Source of the DNA: an uncultured Rubrobacteraceae bacterium
GTDB taxonomy: Bacteria > Actinomycetota > Rubrobacteria > Rubrobacterales > Rubrobacteraceae
Assembly (NCBI GenBank): GCA_902806085.1
Contig: CADCVH010000087.1
Span: 16,478 to 80,477 of the forward strand
Direction: 5' to 3'
DNA length: 64,000 bases
Shown here one piece after another: positions 8,476-17,881 of this stretch. Numbering within the stretch: the stretch's first letter is position 1; every line of letters begins with the position of its first letter. The notes under the pieces were generated by a model that saw nothing but the letters and a program-made list of their open reading frames with translations, was not told the origin of the DNA and did no database searches. A program made the translations under genes and the position numbers.

Positions 8476-9942
8476 ATGAGCGGAGCAAGGAACCTCAAGG
8501 CACGGGCGGCGCTTCCGATGGCGGCCCTGGCGGCAAGTGTGCTAATGGCGGTGGTGCTTGCCGCCCCGGCGCAGGCCGCACCCTTCTCCGTTACCAACAC
8601 GGCCGATTCCGGGGAAGGCTCCCTGCGTCAGGCGATGAGTGATGCCAACGCCAGCGCCGGCGAGGACACGATCAACTTCGACCCCTCCCTCTCGCGGCAG
8701 ACCATCACGCTGGGCTCGCAGTTGGCCGTGGCCGATAGCGCGGGGCTTACCATCGACGGCGGCAGCGCCAATATCACCGTAAGCGGCAACGATGCCGTGC
8801 GGGTGTTCGAGGTACGCAGCGGCGCAAAGCTCGCCCTGAACAACCTTACGGTGGCCAACGGCAGAGGCGCCGCTGGTGGCGGCATAGCCAACCTGGGCAC
8901 GCTCACGGTTACCGACTCCACCCTCTCGGGCAATAGCGCCAACTACTCCGGCGGCGGCGGCATATGGAACAACGGTGGCACGGTCACGGTTGCCAACTCC
9001 ACCCTCTCCGGCAATAGTTCCACCTGGCACGGCGGCGGCATATACAATTGGAACGGTGGCACGCTCACGGTTGCCAACTCCACCCTCTCGGGCAATAGCG
9101 TCACCGACTTAGACTACGCCAGCGGCGGCGGCATAGCGAGCTATGGTGGCACGCTAACGGTTACCAATTCCACCCTCTCGGGCAATAGCGCCGGCGCCGG
9201 CAGAGGCGGCGGCATAGAGAGCTATGGTGGCAGCGCTACGCTCAAGAACACGATCGTGGCCAACAGCCCTTCGGGCGGGAATTGTTCCGTGACCGTTACC
9301 AACGGCGGCCACAACCTCGACTCGGACGGTAGCTGCGGCTCTGGCACGGCCAACAACTCCATCTCCGGTACCACGGATAAACCTCTGGACCCCAAGCTCG
9401 GCGCCCTCGCCGACAACGGCGGCCCCACAAAGACCCATGCCTTGCTGGAGGGCAGCCCGGCTATAAACAAGGGTAACTCCTTCGGGGCAACCACCGACCA
9501 GCGCGGTGTTTCGCGCCCGCAGGGGGCGGCCTCAGACATCGGCGCCTTCGAGTCCGAGTCCACCGTAGTCGAGGACACCGTTAAGCCAAGGGTTAGCGCC
9601 GCGACGCCCGCCGGAACGGGCATCGGGCGTGGCACCAACGTCGCGGCCACCTTCTCGGAGAAGATGAGCCCCACCTCGATCACCAAGTCCACCTTCAAGC
9701 TCTTCAAGGTCACCTCCAGCGGGACAACGCAGGTCACCAACGTGACGGTGACGCCCAGCTCGGACGGCCTGAAGGCCACGCTCAACCCGTTCGGGACGTC
9801 CTCGACCTTGCTCTCCTCGAGGACCAAGTACAAGGCAGTGGTGACCACGGGGGCGAAGGACCTGGCGGGAAACGCGCTGGATCAGAACCCCACGACCACC
9901 GGCAACCAGCAGAAGGCGTGGACCTTCACCACGGGAAGCTAA
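8476..9942 (+). CDS. Secreted right-handed beta-helix protein with Big_5 domain
   Basis: About 488 residues. An AAGGGA box eight bases upstream selects ATG 8476; GTG 8434 and ATG 8470 are in frame. A signal peptide (LAASVLMAVVLAAPAQA) precedes the mature protein. Residues about 35-70 carry the CSLREAI-like motif SVTNTADSGEGSLRQAM. Next come at least five parallel beta-helix coils with a repeated LTVTNSTLSGNSA unit, which is also a DNA-level repeat. The choice-of-anchor Q motif follows (SPAINKG, then DQRGVSRPQG, then DIGAFE). The last 120 residues form a bacterial Ig-like Big_5 domain (VAATFSEKMSPTSI...). It is probably an exported surface or adhesin-like protein. Confidence 0.88.
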   Translation: MSGARNLKARAALPMAALAASVLMAVVLAAPAQAAPFSVTNTADSGEGSLRQAMSDANASAGEDTINFDPSLSRQTITLGSQLAVADSAGLTIDGGSANITVSGNDAVRVFEVRSGAKLALNNLTVANGRGAAGGGIANLGTLTVTDSTLSGNSANYSGGGGIWNNGGTVTVANSTLSGNSSTWHGGGIYNWNGGTLTVANSTLSGNSVTDLDYASGGGIASYGGTLTVTNSTLSGNSAGAGRGGGIESYGGSATLKNTIVANSPSGGNCSVTVTNGGHNLDSDGSCGSGTANNSISGTTDKPLDPKLGALADNGGPTKTHALLEGSPAINKGNSFGATTDQRGVSRPQGAASDIGAFESESTVVEDTVKPRVSAATPAGTGIGRGTNVAATFSEKMSPTSITKSTFKLFKVTSSGTTQVTNVTVTPSSDGLKATLNPFGTSSTLLSSRTKYKAVVTTGAKDLAGNALDQNPTTTGNQQKAWTFTTGS

Positions 9943-9962
9943 CCCCAAGCGTCGAGCGCAGT

Positions 9963-9993
9963 GGAGGGCCGGGGCACGATGCTCCGGCCCTCC
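9963..9993 (+). terminator. Intrinsic terminator of the beta-helix gene
   Basis: GGAGGGCCGGGGC and GCTCCGGCCCTCC pair over 13 bp with one G-T wobble and a 5-nt loop, 21 bp after the stop, followed by CTCTTGCCCCTT. Confidence 0.75.
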
Positions 9994-10003
9994 CTCTTGC
10001 CCC

Positions 10004-10066
10004 TTATTCACCGGAGTGCGTGGAAGGAGTTTCTCGGAACTTCGGGCGTAGGGGGTTCTAGGAAGT
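10004..10066 (+). repeat. Composite repeat: TATTCACC end motif plus palindromic repeat
   Basis: TTATTCACCGGAGTGCGTGG at 10004, then 33 nt from its start GAACTTCGGGCG and GTTCTAGGAAGT. The same two elements with the same 33-nt offset recur on the minus strand at 40564-40502. The first part equals the outer end of the IS5-type element at 62519-63513. Confidence 0.6.
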
Positions 10067-10138
10067 GCGGGACGCGGGAAGGGGGACCGGACGCTTTAGG
10101 TCCGGCCCCCGGGGTTGGCCCGCCGTCGTTCGGGCGGG

Positions 10139-10597
10139 CTACCTGAAGGATTCCTCGCAGTTGACGAAGCGGTCGAGGTTCCGGTCCGCGCCCCTCCTGA
10201 CGGCGTCCACCCCGCCGCCGCAGTCCACAAAGTCGCCCGCCCCGTCGCCGCTGGAGATCACGGTGTCGTCGCCGGGGCCGCCGTAGAGGGCGTCCTCGCC
10301 CCCCTCGCCGTAGAGGACGTCCCCGCCCGAGCCGCCGTGCACCGCCCGCTCCTCTGCCCGGTCGTCGCCCATCCCACCGTGAATGACGTCGACGCCCGCC
10401 CCGCCGTAGAGGAAGTCGTCCCCGCCCATGCCGTGCAGCGCGTCGTCGCCCGCGAGGCCCTTGATCACGTCGTCCCCGGAGGTTCCCCTGATCAGATCGC
10501 CCGCCGCCGTGCCCGAGAGCCCGGCCGCGAGGGCCGCCCCCGAGAGCGCCGCCAGGAGGATCGCCATCGCCGCAACCGTCGTCGCCGTCCGCCTCAT
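10139..10597 (-). CDS. Secreted RTX (hemolysin-type Ca-binding) repeat protein
   Basis: 152 residues starting at 10597 behind AAAGGGG. A signal peptide (MRRTATTVAAMAILLAAL, cut near ALA-AG) is followed by six or more nonapeptide RTX repeats (GTSGDDVIKGLAGDD, GMGGDDFLYGGAG, GEGGEDALYGGPGDD), which fold into a calcium-binding beta-roll. The tail is basic and contains one pair of cysteines (FVDCGGG and FVNCEES), possibly a disulphide. There is no enzymatic domain. It is a small extracellular calcium-binding protein of unknown role. Confidence 0.85.
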   Translation of the reverse strand: MRRTATTVAAMAILLAALSGAALAAGLSGTAAGDLIRGTSGDDVIKGLAGDDALHGMGGDDFLYGGAGVDVIHGGMGDDRAEERAVHGGSGGDVLYGEGGEDALYGGPGDDTVISSGDGAGDFVDCGGGVDAVRRGADRNLDRFVNCEESFR

Positions 10598-10825
10598 GTC
10601 GTGCCCCTTTCGGTCTGTGACCCCCGGCCTCCCCGGGCGCCTTTGTCCTGCACTCTGGGGCGCCGGGGCGGGTGGGGTATCACGCAAATGCACTAGATCG
10701 GCGGGCCGTTACCGAACCGTCGCGGGGCTGTGGCCGGTTTGCCGCCGGACCGTTACCGTTCCGGAACATCGGGCGGCGCATCGGGCCGAGGTCACGCCCC
10801 GTCCACCCCCTCAGAACCCTTCACG

Positions 10826-10856
10826 GAACTTCGGTCGCAGGGGGTTCTAAGAAGTT
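10826..10856 (+). repeat. Dispersed palindromic repeat copy
   Basis: GGAACTTCGGTCGCAGGGGG then TTCTAAGAAGTT, the copy closest to the consensus. It lies in 420 bp of otherwise empty DNA between the RTX gene and the next small gene. Confidence 0.65.
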
Positions 10857-11017
10857 ACGATGTTCGCGTCCGTGCGCACCCGCTTTGCGACGCTAGTGCC
10901 TAGTCATTCGGGGTGAGGAAAAGATCCCCCATCGGGGCGATGCTTCGGGGGTCGTTTGGGGACTACAGTTGACCCAGTGCCGGGACGTACCCGACCGAGA
11001 AGCGAAGGGGCGGGCTG

Positions 11018-11197
11018 ATGTACCAAGACTTCGACCGAGGATTGGCCAGGGAGCGGACGGCGCAGATGCGCAAAGAGGTCGACCACTACCGCCTGGCTGC
11101 CCGCCTGGCGAAGGCCGCCCGCTCCGAGGAGGACGGCGCCATCCGCAGGGGCCGAATTGCCCGCGGCGTCGCGCTGGCGACGGCGCTGTTCAGGTAG
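11018..11197 (+). CDS. Small basic protein of unknown function
   Basis: 59 residues (MYQDFDRGLARERTAQMRKE and onwards) with GAAGGGG eight bases before the ATG. It is amphipathic, rich in Arg and Ala, and looks helical, without signal peptide or cysteine. The reading frame has typical G/C third positions. I do not recognise a named family. Confidence 0.6.
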   Translation: MYQDFDRGLARERTAQMRKEVDHYRLAARLAKAARSEEDGAIRRGRIARGVALATALFR

Positions 11198-11205
11198 GGG
11201 TCCCG

Positions 11206-11391
11206 ATGCCCAAGTTCATCCTGGCCACCGTCGCGCTCTTCCTTGGTCGGCAAGGACCGTCCGGGGCCGACGCCCACGACGCCACGCACGCCAGGACGCG
11301 CAGCCGGGACGCCACCCGCCGCCTGCGGGCGTCCCGCACGCACGATCCGTACGTGCATCTCGGCTCCCTGGGGTTGAACAAGCGGCACTAA
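11206..11391 (+). CDS. Small hypothetical protein, possibly membrane-associated
   Basis: 61 residues starting eight bases after the previous stop. The N-terminus PKFILATVALFLG is hydrophobic; the rest is Arg/His-rich with a tail like HVHLGSLGLNKRH (here YVHLGSLGLNKRH). Codon use after residue 15 is less typical, so this may be a frameshifted or decayed gene. No function can be assigned. Confidence 0.35.
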   Translation: MPKFILATVALFLGRQGPSGADAHDATHARTRSRDATRRLRASRTHDPYVHLGSLGLNKRH

Positions 11392-11561
11392 GCAAGCAGC
11401 GCTTAGATCTCCTACCAGGGTCCGAGGCGGCGCACCCCCGCCCCTTCTTCTTAACCTATTCACCCGACCGCGTGGAAGGCGCATTCTGCGCGGTTTGCGG
11501 TGGTCGAGGCCCCCACGTGCCCGTAGACTCGTCAGGTAGCCCCAAGGAGGGAGGAGGGTAC

Positions 11562-11914
11562 GTGGCTATAAAGAAGTTCTTGGCGGAGATCGCGGTCGCC
11601 GACATCGGCCCGGCGCGGTCCTGGTACGAGCGGCTCCTGGGAAGCCCCCCGGACGTTGAGCCGATGGGGGGCTGGTCGAGTGGCATCCCACGGATGGCGG
11701 CGGGCTGCAGCTCGAGGGGGACGGGGAGCGCGCGGGGTCGTGCCACGCCACCATCGTCGTGGGGAGCCTGGACGAGAGGCTGGCGGCGCTGAAGGCCGAG
11801 GGGATAGCGGCCGGGCCGGTGGTCGGCACGCCGGGGCTGGTGAGGGTTGTCACGGTGGCCGACCCAGCGGGCAACCTGATCAACTTCGCCGAGGACCTCA
11901 CGGACGGGGCCTGA
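11562..11914 (+). pseudogene. VOC-family (glyoxalase-like) protein, frameshifted
   Basis: A GTG start with a very strong AAGGAGGGAGGAGG site. The first 35 residues (KKFLAEIAVADIGPARSWYE) match the first half-module of a VOC/glyoxalase fold. The frame is then lost at a run of six G (11666-11671). Reading on in the shifted frame gives VEWHPTDGGGLQLEGDGERA, then ATIVVGSLDERLAALKAEG and NLINFAEDL to the TGA at 11914, the rest of the same domain. An indel of one base therefore splits a protein of about 117 residues. It may be a real mutation or a base-calling error. Confidence 0.8.
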
Positions 11915-11941
11915 AGCGCCTGTTCACCCAACCTTCCTAGA

Positions 11942-12083
11942 GAGACTGTCTGGAAAGTCCCAGAGGCACGAACGTGCGGCCTCCACAGAGGCCCAAATGG
12001 GAGCTTTTTCGACCTCTCTGACCTCCGTATACCGGTCAAATTCGCCGCCGAAACGGCACCCCCAATACTTTCCAGACAGTCTC
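11942..12083. mobile_element. MITE, 142 bp, with TAGA target duplication
   Basis: Ends GAGACTGTCTGGAAAGT and its exact reverse complement at 12067-12083, flanked by the direct repeat TAGA (11938-11941 and 12084-12087). The interior has no coding capacity. The ends resemble the IS5-type ends (GAAACTGTTTGGAAA) seen at 62544, so an IS5-family transposase could mobilise it. Confidence 0.75.
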
Positions 12084-12141
12084 TAGAAACTGTTTTGCAA
12101 TAGGACTCGGAACCGCCTTTCCTGGGCCTTTCTGAGGCATT

Positions 12142-12780
12142 TCAAAGTACCGCGTTGGCGAGCCTGCGCAGCATGATGCGGCTCATCGCCCACTGGATCA
12201 TCGCCACCCCGGTCTCCGGCAGCCTCTCGTAGTCCTTCGCCAGCCGCCGAGCCTGACCCAGCCAGGCGAACGTCCTCTCCACCACCCAGCGCCTCGGCAG
12301 CACCGGGAACCCGCGGGGTTTCTCCCCCGGGCCGTAGCGCCAGAGCTGGCGGTCCGGGCGCCGGGGCACCTCCACCCGCCATCCCCGCTCCTGTTCGGCC
12401 CACTCTCGGAAGGTCCTCGTGTAGGCTCCGTCGGCCCAGACGAGTTCCATCCTTGGCAAATCCTCCCTCGGCTCGTCGGTCAGGAGCCTTTGCGCGCCGT
12501 CGCGGTCGTGGAGGCTGGCCGCGTGGACGAGAGCGCCCAGCACGAGCCCGCCGGTGTCCACCAGCAGGTGGCGTTTCCTTCCCAAGAGGCGCTTGGCCCC
12601 GTCGTAGCCCCGCTCGGGTCCTCCCACGCCGGTCCCCCTGACCGCCTGGCTGTCGATCACCGACGCGCTCGGGTCGCGGTCGCGCCCTTCCGACCGGCGC
12701 ACCGCTTCACGAAGCCGGTCGTGGGCCCGCCTCAGCCGCCCGTCCCGGCGCCACTGGTCCAAGGTCCAGACTCTCAGCGG
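12142..12780 (-). pseudogene. IS5-family transposase, N-terminally truncated
   Basis: The minus-strand frame ending at 12142 contains QWRRDGRLRRAHDRLREAV, SVIDSQAVRGTGVGG with the first catalytic Asp, [21 protein letters not shown] with the second Asp region and [19 protein letters not shown] with the third acidic residue, the whole DDE core of an IS427-like transposase. The first 80-90 residues (dimerisation/HTH part) are missing: similarity stops near 12780 just before the PP2C gene. One IS end, AGAAACTGTTTTGCAA at 12084, survives and abuts the MITE. Confidence 0.8.
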
Positions 12781-12895
12781 TAGCAGCAGTTCGAGGGCCC
12801 GCGAAGGGCGGGGCCGAAGGAGGTAAGAGCGTGGAGAAGAGGGATGTCCACGGAATACGGCACCGGGGCTGGAACAGGGCCCTTGCGAGGGTGGC

Positions 12896-13719
<824 letters not shown>

Positions 13720-13723
<4 letters not shown>

Positions 13724-14080
13724 GCGGAGCCGCGTTGCTGGCGGCGGTCCTGGTGCTTTCCGCCTACTGCGCGCTGGTCGCGCTCGTTGTGGCGTGGGTC
13801 TTGATCTACTGGTTCCCCGCCTATCCGACCAATCCGGTCCTCCAAAAGGTCTACGACGTCGTGGATCGCGCCGCCGGGCCCATCATGCGTCCCATAAGGC
13901 GCCTGATCCCGACGGTGAACCTGGGTGGGGGGCTTCGCCGTGGACCTGTCGCCCATACTCGTCCTCCTGGCCCTCTCCGGCGCTCGGGGGCCGCTCCTTG
14001 GGCTTACCGGCGGCTTCGCGGGCCCCGGGATCGCGAGAACGGGTAAGACCGAACTACCCAAACGCGTGCGGACAAGATAG
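13720..14080 (+). pseudogene. YggT-family membrane protein, frameshifted
   Basis: Starts with GTG overlapping the phosphatase stop. A hydrophobic helix (LVALVVAWVLIYWF) is followed by YPTNPVLQKVYDVVDRAAGP and IMRPIRRLIPTVNLGG, the YggT signature. At a run of six G (13927-13932) the frame is lost; one base fewer gives GGGFAVDLSPILVLLALSG, the expected second half, ending at 14078-14080. YggT proteins lie near cell-division and osmotic-shock genes. This is the second G6 indel within 2.3 kb. Confidence 0.75.
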
Positions 14081-14100
14081 CAATCTAGAGAGGAGAAGCA

Positions 14101-14471
14101 GTGGCAGGAAGATTGGGCGGCAGGCTCGCGAGGTTTCTGTGCGAGAAGCTGGACGATCCGAGGAGCCGAAAGGCCGCACGCAAGGCGCTGCGGAAAGTCA
14201 CCGGCGAGGAGCCGAGCCGCCGCATGGCAGGGGATGAGGGGCGACCCACGGGGCGACCCACGGGGCGACCCACGGCGACTATATCGCGGGGCTCGGTGCG
14301 ATCGAGGTCGGTGACCGGGCCGGCTTCGAGCTGCGAGATCGGTTGGCCGAGGCGCTGAAGCTCTACCCTCGCGACGCCGAGCTCCTCGACGGCGCCCTCG
14401 GGCAGGCCCTCGCGCAGTACGACCTCAGGACGCTTCCAGACCCAGAGGGGACGTCCCCCGGCGTGAGGTGA
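14101..14471 (+). pseudogene. Small unknown protein interrupted after a 12-bp tandem repeat
   Basis: GTG 14101 behind AGGAG encodes MAGRLGGRLARFLCEKLDD and KAARKALRKVTGEEPSRR, then three GRPT units from three exact copies of GGGGCGACCCAC (14238-14273). The observed frame ends at 14358. The neighbouring frame from about 14273 reads DYIAGLGAIEVGDRAGFELR and AEALKLYPRDAELLDGALG to a TGA at 14471, clearly coding. An indel at the repeat therefore probably split one gene of about 123 residues. I do not recognise the family. Confidence 0.5.
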
Positions 14472-14703
14472 GGAGGCCAGGGGTGGCAGGAAGGCAAGGG
14501 GTACCCGGGGCGGTCCGACCGGGAGCGGTCCGGTGGGCGCACGGGCGTACGGAGACGCTACCCCGGGTCAGCTACCCCGGGTCAAAAAGGCCGCCGCCGC
14601 GGGGGCGCCCGGCGTGACCGCCAGATTATGGCCGCCAAACGCAAGAACTCACGGGTCTCCGCCACGTTCGGCGGTACATCCTCGCGATACGGCGTGGGGG
14701 CCG
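14472..14703. other. Intergenic region, nothing recognised
   Basis: 232 bp downstream of two convergent genes. It contains the direct repeat GCTACCCCGGGTCA twice (14567-14594) and no convincing reading frame. Confidence 0.5.
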
Positions 14704-15972
14704 TCAGGCGTTCGCGGGGAGGGTGAGGGCGAACACCGCTCCTGGGCGATCACCGGGGTTGTTGCCCGCGGTGAGGTCGCCGCGCTGGGCGCGGGCGAGG
14801 TCGCGGGCTATGGCGAGCCCGAGGCCCGTGCCGCCACCTTTGCGCGTGCGGGCCTCCTCCGCGCGGTAGAAGCGCTCGAGGATGCGCGGGAGGTGTTCCG
14901 GGGGGACGCCGGGGCCCGTGTCCGAGACGGAGGCCTCCGCCGCGCCGTCCAGCGCCCGTCCCGAGACCGTCACGGTGCCGCCCTTGGGCGTGTGGCGCAC
15001 GGCGTTGTCCAGAAGCGCGGCGAGGATCTGGCCCGTCCGCGCCGCGTCGCCGCGGACGAGGAGTTCCGATGGGAGCGAGATCTCCAGCCGGATCTCCTCG
15101 GCCGCCGCCCGCTTGAGGAACCGCTCCGCGGCCTCGCCCGCGACGACCGAGAGGTCGAAGGGCTTGTTCTCGACCTCCAGCCTGCCGGAGTCGAGGCGCG
15201 CGAGCAGGAGCAGGTCCGAAAGCAGCGCGTCCATGCGGTCGATCTCGGAGAGTTGGTCGTCCACGATCTCGCGGTTGTCGGGGGTGGTCGGGTTGCGCCG
15301 GATCTCCTCGGCGTTGACCTTCACCAGGGCGAGGGGCGTCTTGAGCTCGTGGGAGGCGTCTGCGACGAAGTCCCGCTGCCTCTGAAAAGCCTCCCTGGCC
15401 GGGCGCATCGCGTTGCGAGACATGTACAGCCCCCCCACCGCCGATAACGCCAGGGCCACGAGGCCCGCGGCGACGAGCACCGCGACCAGGCGCCAGACGG
15501 TCTCCCGGACCACGGCCCTGGACTGGGCGGCCTGCACCACCGCCATGACCTCGCCGGTCTCGTCGTCCAGGGGCGCGCTAACGACCCGCACGGCGCCGTC
15601 GGACCCGCCGTCGACGGTCCCGTGGTTCGGCTTCTTCTGCAGGGCCGCGTCCCGGGCGAGCTCCTCGTAGGGCAGCCCGAGGGAGGAGCTCGAGTCGCCG
15701 AGGCTCAGGGCCCTGGCGGCGATGTCTCCGTCGGGCGGGACCGCGACAACGGCGATGTCGGATGGGGTCTTCGCCTTGGTACCCCCGTACTTGTCGCCGC
15801 CGCTCAGGTATATCTCGGTCTCGGCCTTCGCCTCCTGCATGAGGGCCTTGTCCTGCTGCTCCGTGACCGAACGCTCGAAGAACACCACCACGATCGCACC
15901 GAAGAGCACGAGAATCAGGGCGAGGATACCCGCGTATCCGAAGGTGAGGCGCCTCCTGATGCGGTCGAGCAC
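14704..15972 (-). CDS. Sensor histidine kinase (OmpR-partner type)
   Basis: 422 residues. Membrane helices at about 12-32 and 163-185 enclose an extracytoplasmic domain of about 130 residues. The HisKA helix carries FVADASHELKTPLALVK with the phospho-acceptor His at 208. Then come the N box (ALLDNAVRHTPKGG), G1 (VSDTGPGVPPEHL), F box (RILERFYRAEEART) and G2 ([14 protein letters not shown]), so the ATPase domain is complete. The gene follows its response regulator by 3 bp. The resemblance is to MprB/CseC-like envelope-stress kinases, but the signal is unknown. Confidence 0.92.
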   Translation of the reverse strand: MLDRIRRRLTFGYAGILALILVLFGAIVVVFFERSVTEQQDKALMQEAKAETEIYLSGGDKYGGTKAKTPSDIAVVAVPPDGDIAARALSLGDSSSSLGLPYEELARDAALQKKPNHGTVDGGSDGAVRVVSAPLDDETGEVMAVVQAAQSRAVVRETVWRLVAVLVAAGLVALALSAVGGLYMSRNAMRPAREAFQRQRDFVADASHELKTPLALVKVNAEEIRRNPTTPDNREIVDDQLSEIDRMDALLSDLLLLARLDSGRLEVENKPFDLSVVAGEAAERFLKRAAAEEIRLEISLPSELLVRGDAARTGQILAALLDNAVRHTPKGGTVTVSGRALDGAAEASVSDTGPGVPPEHLPRILERFYRAEEARTRKGGGTGLGLAIARDLARAQRGDLTAGNNPGDRPGAVFALTLPANA

Positions 15973-15975
15973 GGC

Positions 15976-16668
15976 CTAGGCCGGTCTTCCGGGCGGCTCG
16001 AAGGTGTAGCCGATGCCCCGGACGGTGCGTATGTGGGAAGGTTCGCCTTCCCGGTCCAGCTTCTTCCTCAAGTACGAGACGTAGTGCTCGACCACGCTCG
16101 TCGAGACCTCTCCGGGGACCCCCCACACGGCGTCGAGCAGCACGGAGCGCGAGAAGACCCTGCCGGGGCTCTGCATGAGGGCCGCGAGGAGCGCGAACTC
16201 CTTGGCCGTGAGCTCGACCCGCTCCTCCCCCCGGCGAACCTCGTGGCGCACCGGGTCGAGCGCCACGTCCCCGACCCTGACGGTCGCCGTCTCCGCGGGC
16301 GCGCCCTGGGGCCTCCGGGTCAGCGCCCTCACGCGAGCGAGGAGCTCCTGCAGGGCGAAGGGCTTCGGGAGGTAGTCGTCGGCGCCGGCGTCGAGGCCCT
16401 CGACCCGGTCCTCGATCTGGCCCCTGGCAGTGAGCATGAGGGCGGGGGTGTGCACGTCCGCAGCCCGAAGACCCCGCACGATCTGGACGCCGCTGCGTCC
16501 TGGCAGCATCCAGTCCACGACCAACAGATCGAAGCCGTCGTCGAGCGCCCGAGACAGACCCTCACGCCCGTCTGAGGCCACCTCGACGCCGTGACCCTCC
16601 TCGCGCAGGACCCGCACGAGCGCCCGCGCCATCTTCTCTTCGTCCTCTATGAGCAGGATGCGCGCCAT
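15976..16668 (-). CDS. OmpR-family response regulator
   Basis: 230 residues from ATG 16668 (a TTG 12 bases upstream is less likely). Receiver domain: acidic pocket EDE at 8-10, phosphorylation site D52 (VVDWMLPG), switch Thr in LMLTARG and Lys in DDYLPKPF. The winged-helix DNA-binding domain spans about 130-228 with LTAKEFALLAALMQSPGRV and VEHYVSYLRKKLDR, RTVRGIGYTF. It forms an operon with the kinase gene that follows and is divergent from the MoxR operon 176 bp away. Confidence 0.95.
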   Translation of the reverse strand: MARILLIEDEEKMARALVRVLREEGHGVEVASDGREGLSRALDDGFDLLVVDWMLPGRSGVQIVRGLRAADVHTPALMLTARGQIEDRVEGLDAGADDYLPKPFALQELLARVRALTRRPQGAPAETATVRVGDVALDPVRHEVRRGEERVELTAKEFALLAALMQSPGRVFSRSVLLDAVWGVPGEVSTSVVEHYVSYLRKKLDREGEPSHIRTVRGIGYTFEPPGRPA

Positions 16669-16843
16669 GTGATGGGCCAATGGTAGCGCAGTCGGCGTTC
16701 CTACGGCCGTCCGGGATCACTTTCTCGGAGAATCCTAAGGAAAGCCGGGGTCCGCCCTAAGACTCCCGTCGCAGACTCTGGATCGACCCCCGGCACGCAT
16801 CTCGTCCGGGGCGACTACCGAGATCCGCACAGGAGAGGACAGC

Positions 16844-17881
16844 GTGGAGAGAGCAGGCAACAACGGGCAGGGAGAGACGAAGGTCCGGACGGAAGCCCAG
16901 GCGGCGAGGGTCTCGATGGAGGCTGCGCTCTTCGAGATGAGGCGCGAGATCGTGGGCCAGGAGGCGCTGCTGGAGCGGGTGCTCGTGGCGCTCCTGACGG
17001 GCGGGCACCTCCTGATCGAGGGCGTCCCAGGCCTCGCGAAGACCCTGACGGTGAAGACGGCCGCGGCGGTGCTCGGCGGCTCGTTCTCCAGGGTGCAGTT
17101 CACCCCCGACCTCGTCCCCGCGGACCTGGTGGGCACGAGGGTCTTCCGCCCGGACACGGCGACCTTCGCGACCGAGCTAGGTCCCGTGTTCTGCAACTTT
17201 CTTCTGGCCGACGAGATCAACCGCGCCCCCGCCAAGGTCCAGTCGGCCCTGCTGGAGGTGATGCAGGAGCACCAGGTGAGCATAGGCAAGGAGACCTTCG
17301 GTGTGCCGGACCCCTTCCTGGTAATGGCGACCCAGAACCCGATAGAGAGCGAAGGAACCTACCCGCTCCCCGAGGCCCAGCTCGACCGCTTCGCGATGAA
17401 GGTGCTGGTCGGCTACCCGTCGCGCGAGGAGGAGGCGATGGTGGTAGAGCGCTCCATGCGCCAGGCCCCCCAGGTCAGGAAGACCGTCACCCCGGCCCAC
17501 CTCGGGGCCTTCCGGCGGGCCGCCGCCTCCGTCTACGTCGACCGGCTGATAGTCGAGTACGCCGTGGACCTTTGCGCCGCCACGCGCGAGCCGCACCGGC
17601 ACGGGCTCGGCGACCTGTCGCCCTACCTGGACTTCGGCGCGAGCCCGCGCGGGCCGATCAACCTGGTGCGCGCCTCCCAGGCCGTCGCTTTCTTGCGGGA
17701 CCGCGACTACGTCCTGGCCCAGGACGTCCGGGGCATCGCCAAGGACGTGCTCCGCCACCGCCTCGTGCTCTCCTACGAGGCGATGGCCGAGGGCGTGGAC
17801 GCCGACGCGGTCCTCGACGAGATCCTCGGCACCGTGCGGGCCCCCAGGCTGGAACTCTCCGAAGAGAGGGCCGGCGCGTGA
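16844..17881 (+). CDS. MoxR-family AAA ATPase
   Basis: 345 residues, GTG start with AGGAGAGG upstream. Walker A is GVPGLAKT (60-67), Walker B LLADEINRAPAKVQSALLEV, sensor 1 VMATQNPIE, and the arginine-finger region YPLPEAQLDRF is conserved. MoxR ATPases act as chaperones for the maturation of enzyme complexes and work with DUF58 and von Willebrand proteins. Both follow here with 4-nt overlaps, so this is a standard MoxR/Bat-type operon. Confidence 0.95.
   Translation: MERAGNNGQGETKVRTEAQAARVSMEAALFEMRREIVGQEALLERVLVALLTGGHLLIEGVPGLAKTLTVKTAAAVLGGSFSRVQFTPDLVPADLVGTRVFRPDTATFATELGPVFCNFLLADEINRAPAKVQSALLEVMQEHQVSIGKETFGVPDPFLVMATQNPIESEGTYPLPEAQLDRFAMKVLVGYPSREEEAMVVERSMRQAPQVRKTVTPAHLGAFRRAAASVYVDRLIVEYAVDLCAATREPHRHGLGDLSPYLDFGASPRGPINLVRASQAVAFLRDRDYVLAQDVRGIAKDVLRHRLVLSYEAMAEGVDADAVLDEILGTVRAPRLELSEERAGA

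Noticed and set aside
8880..9240. Possible CRISPR-like or satellite array
   Set aside because: The periodic sequence (GGCGGCGGCATA...CTCTCGGGCAATAGC) is coding DNA for successive coils of the beta-helix protein.
14076..14090. TAGCAATCTAGAG shared with position 4345 as a regulatory box
   Set aside because: Only two copies, different contexts, and 13 nt could be shared by chance or by old duplication; too little evidence.
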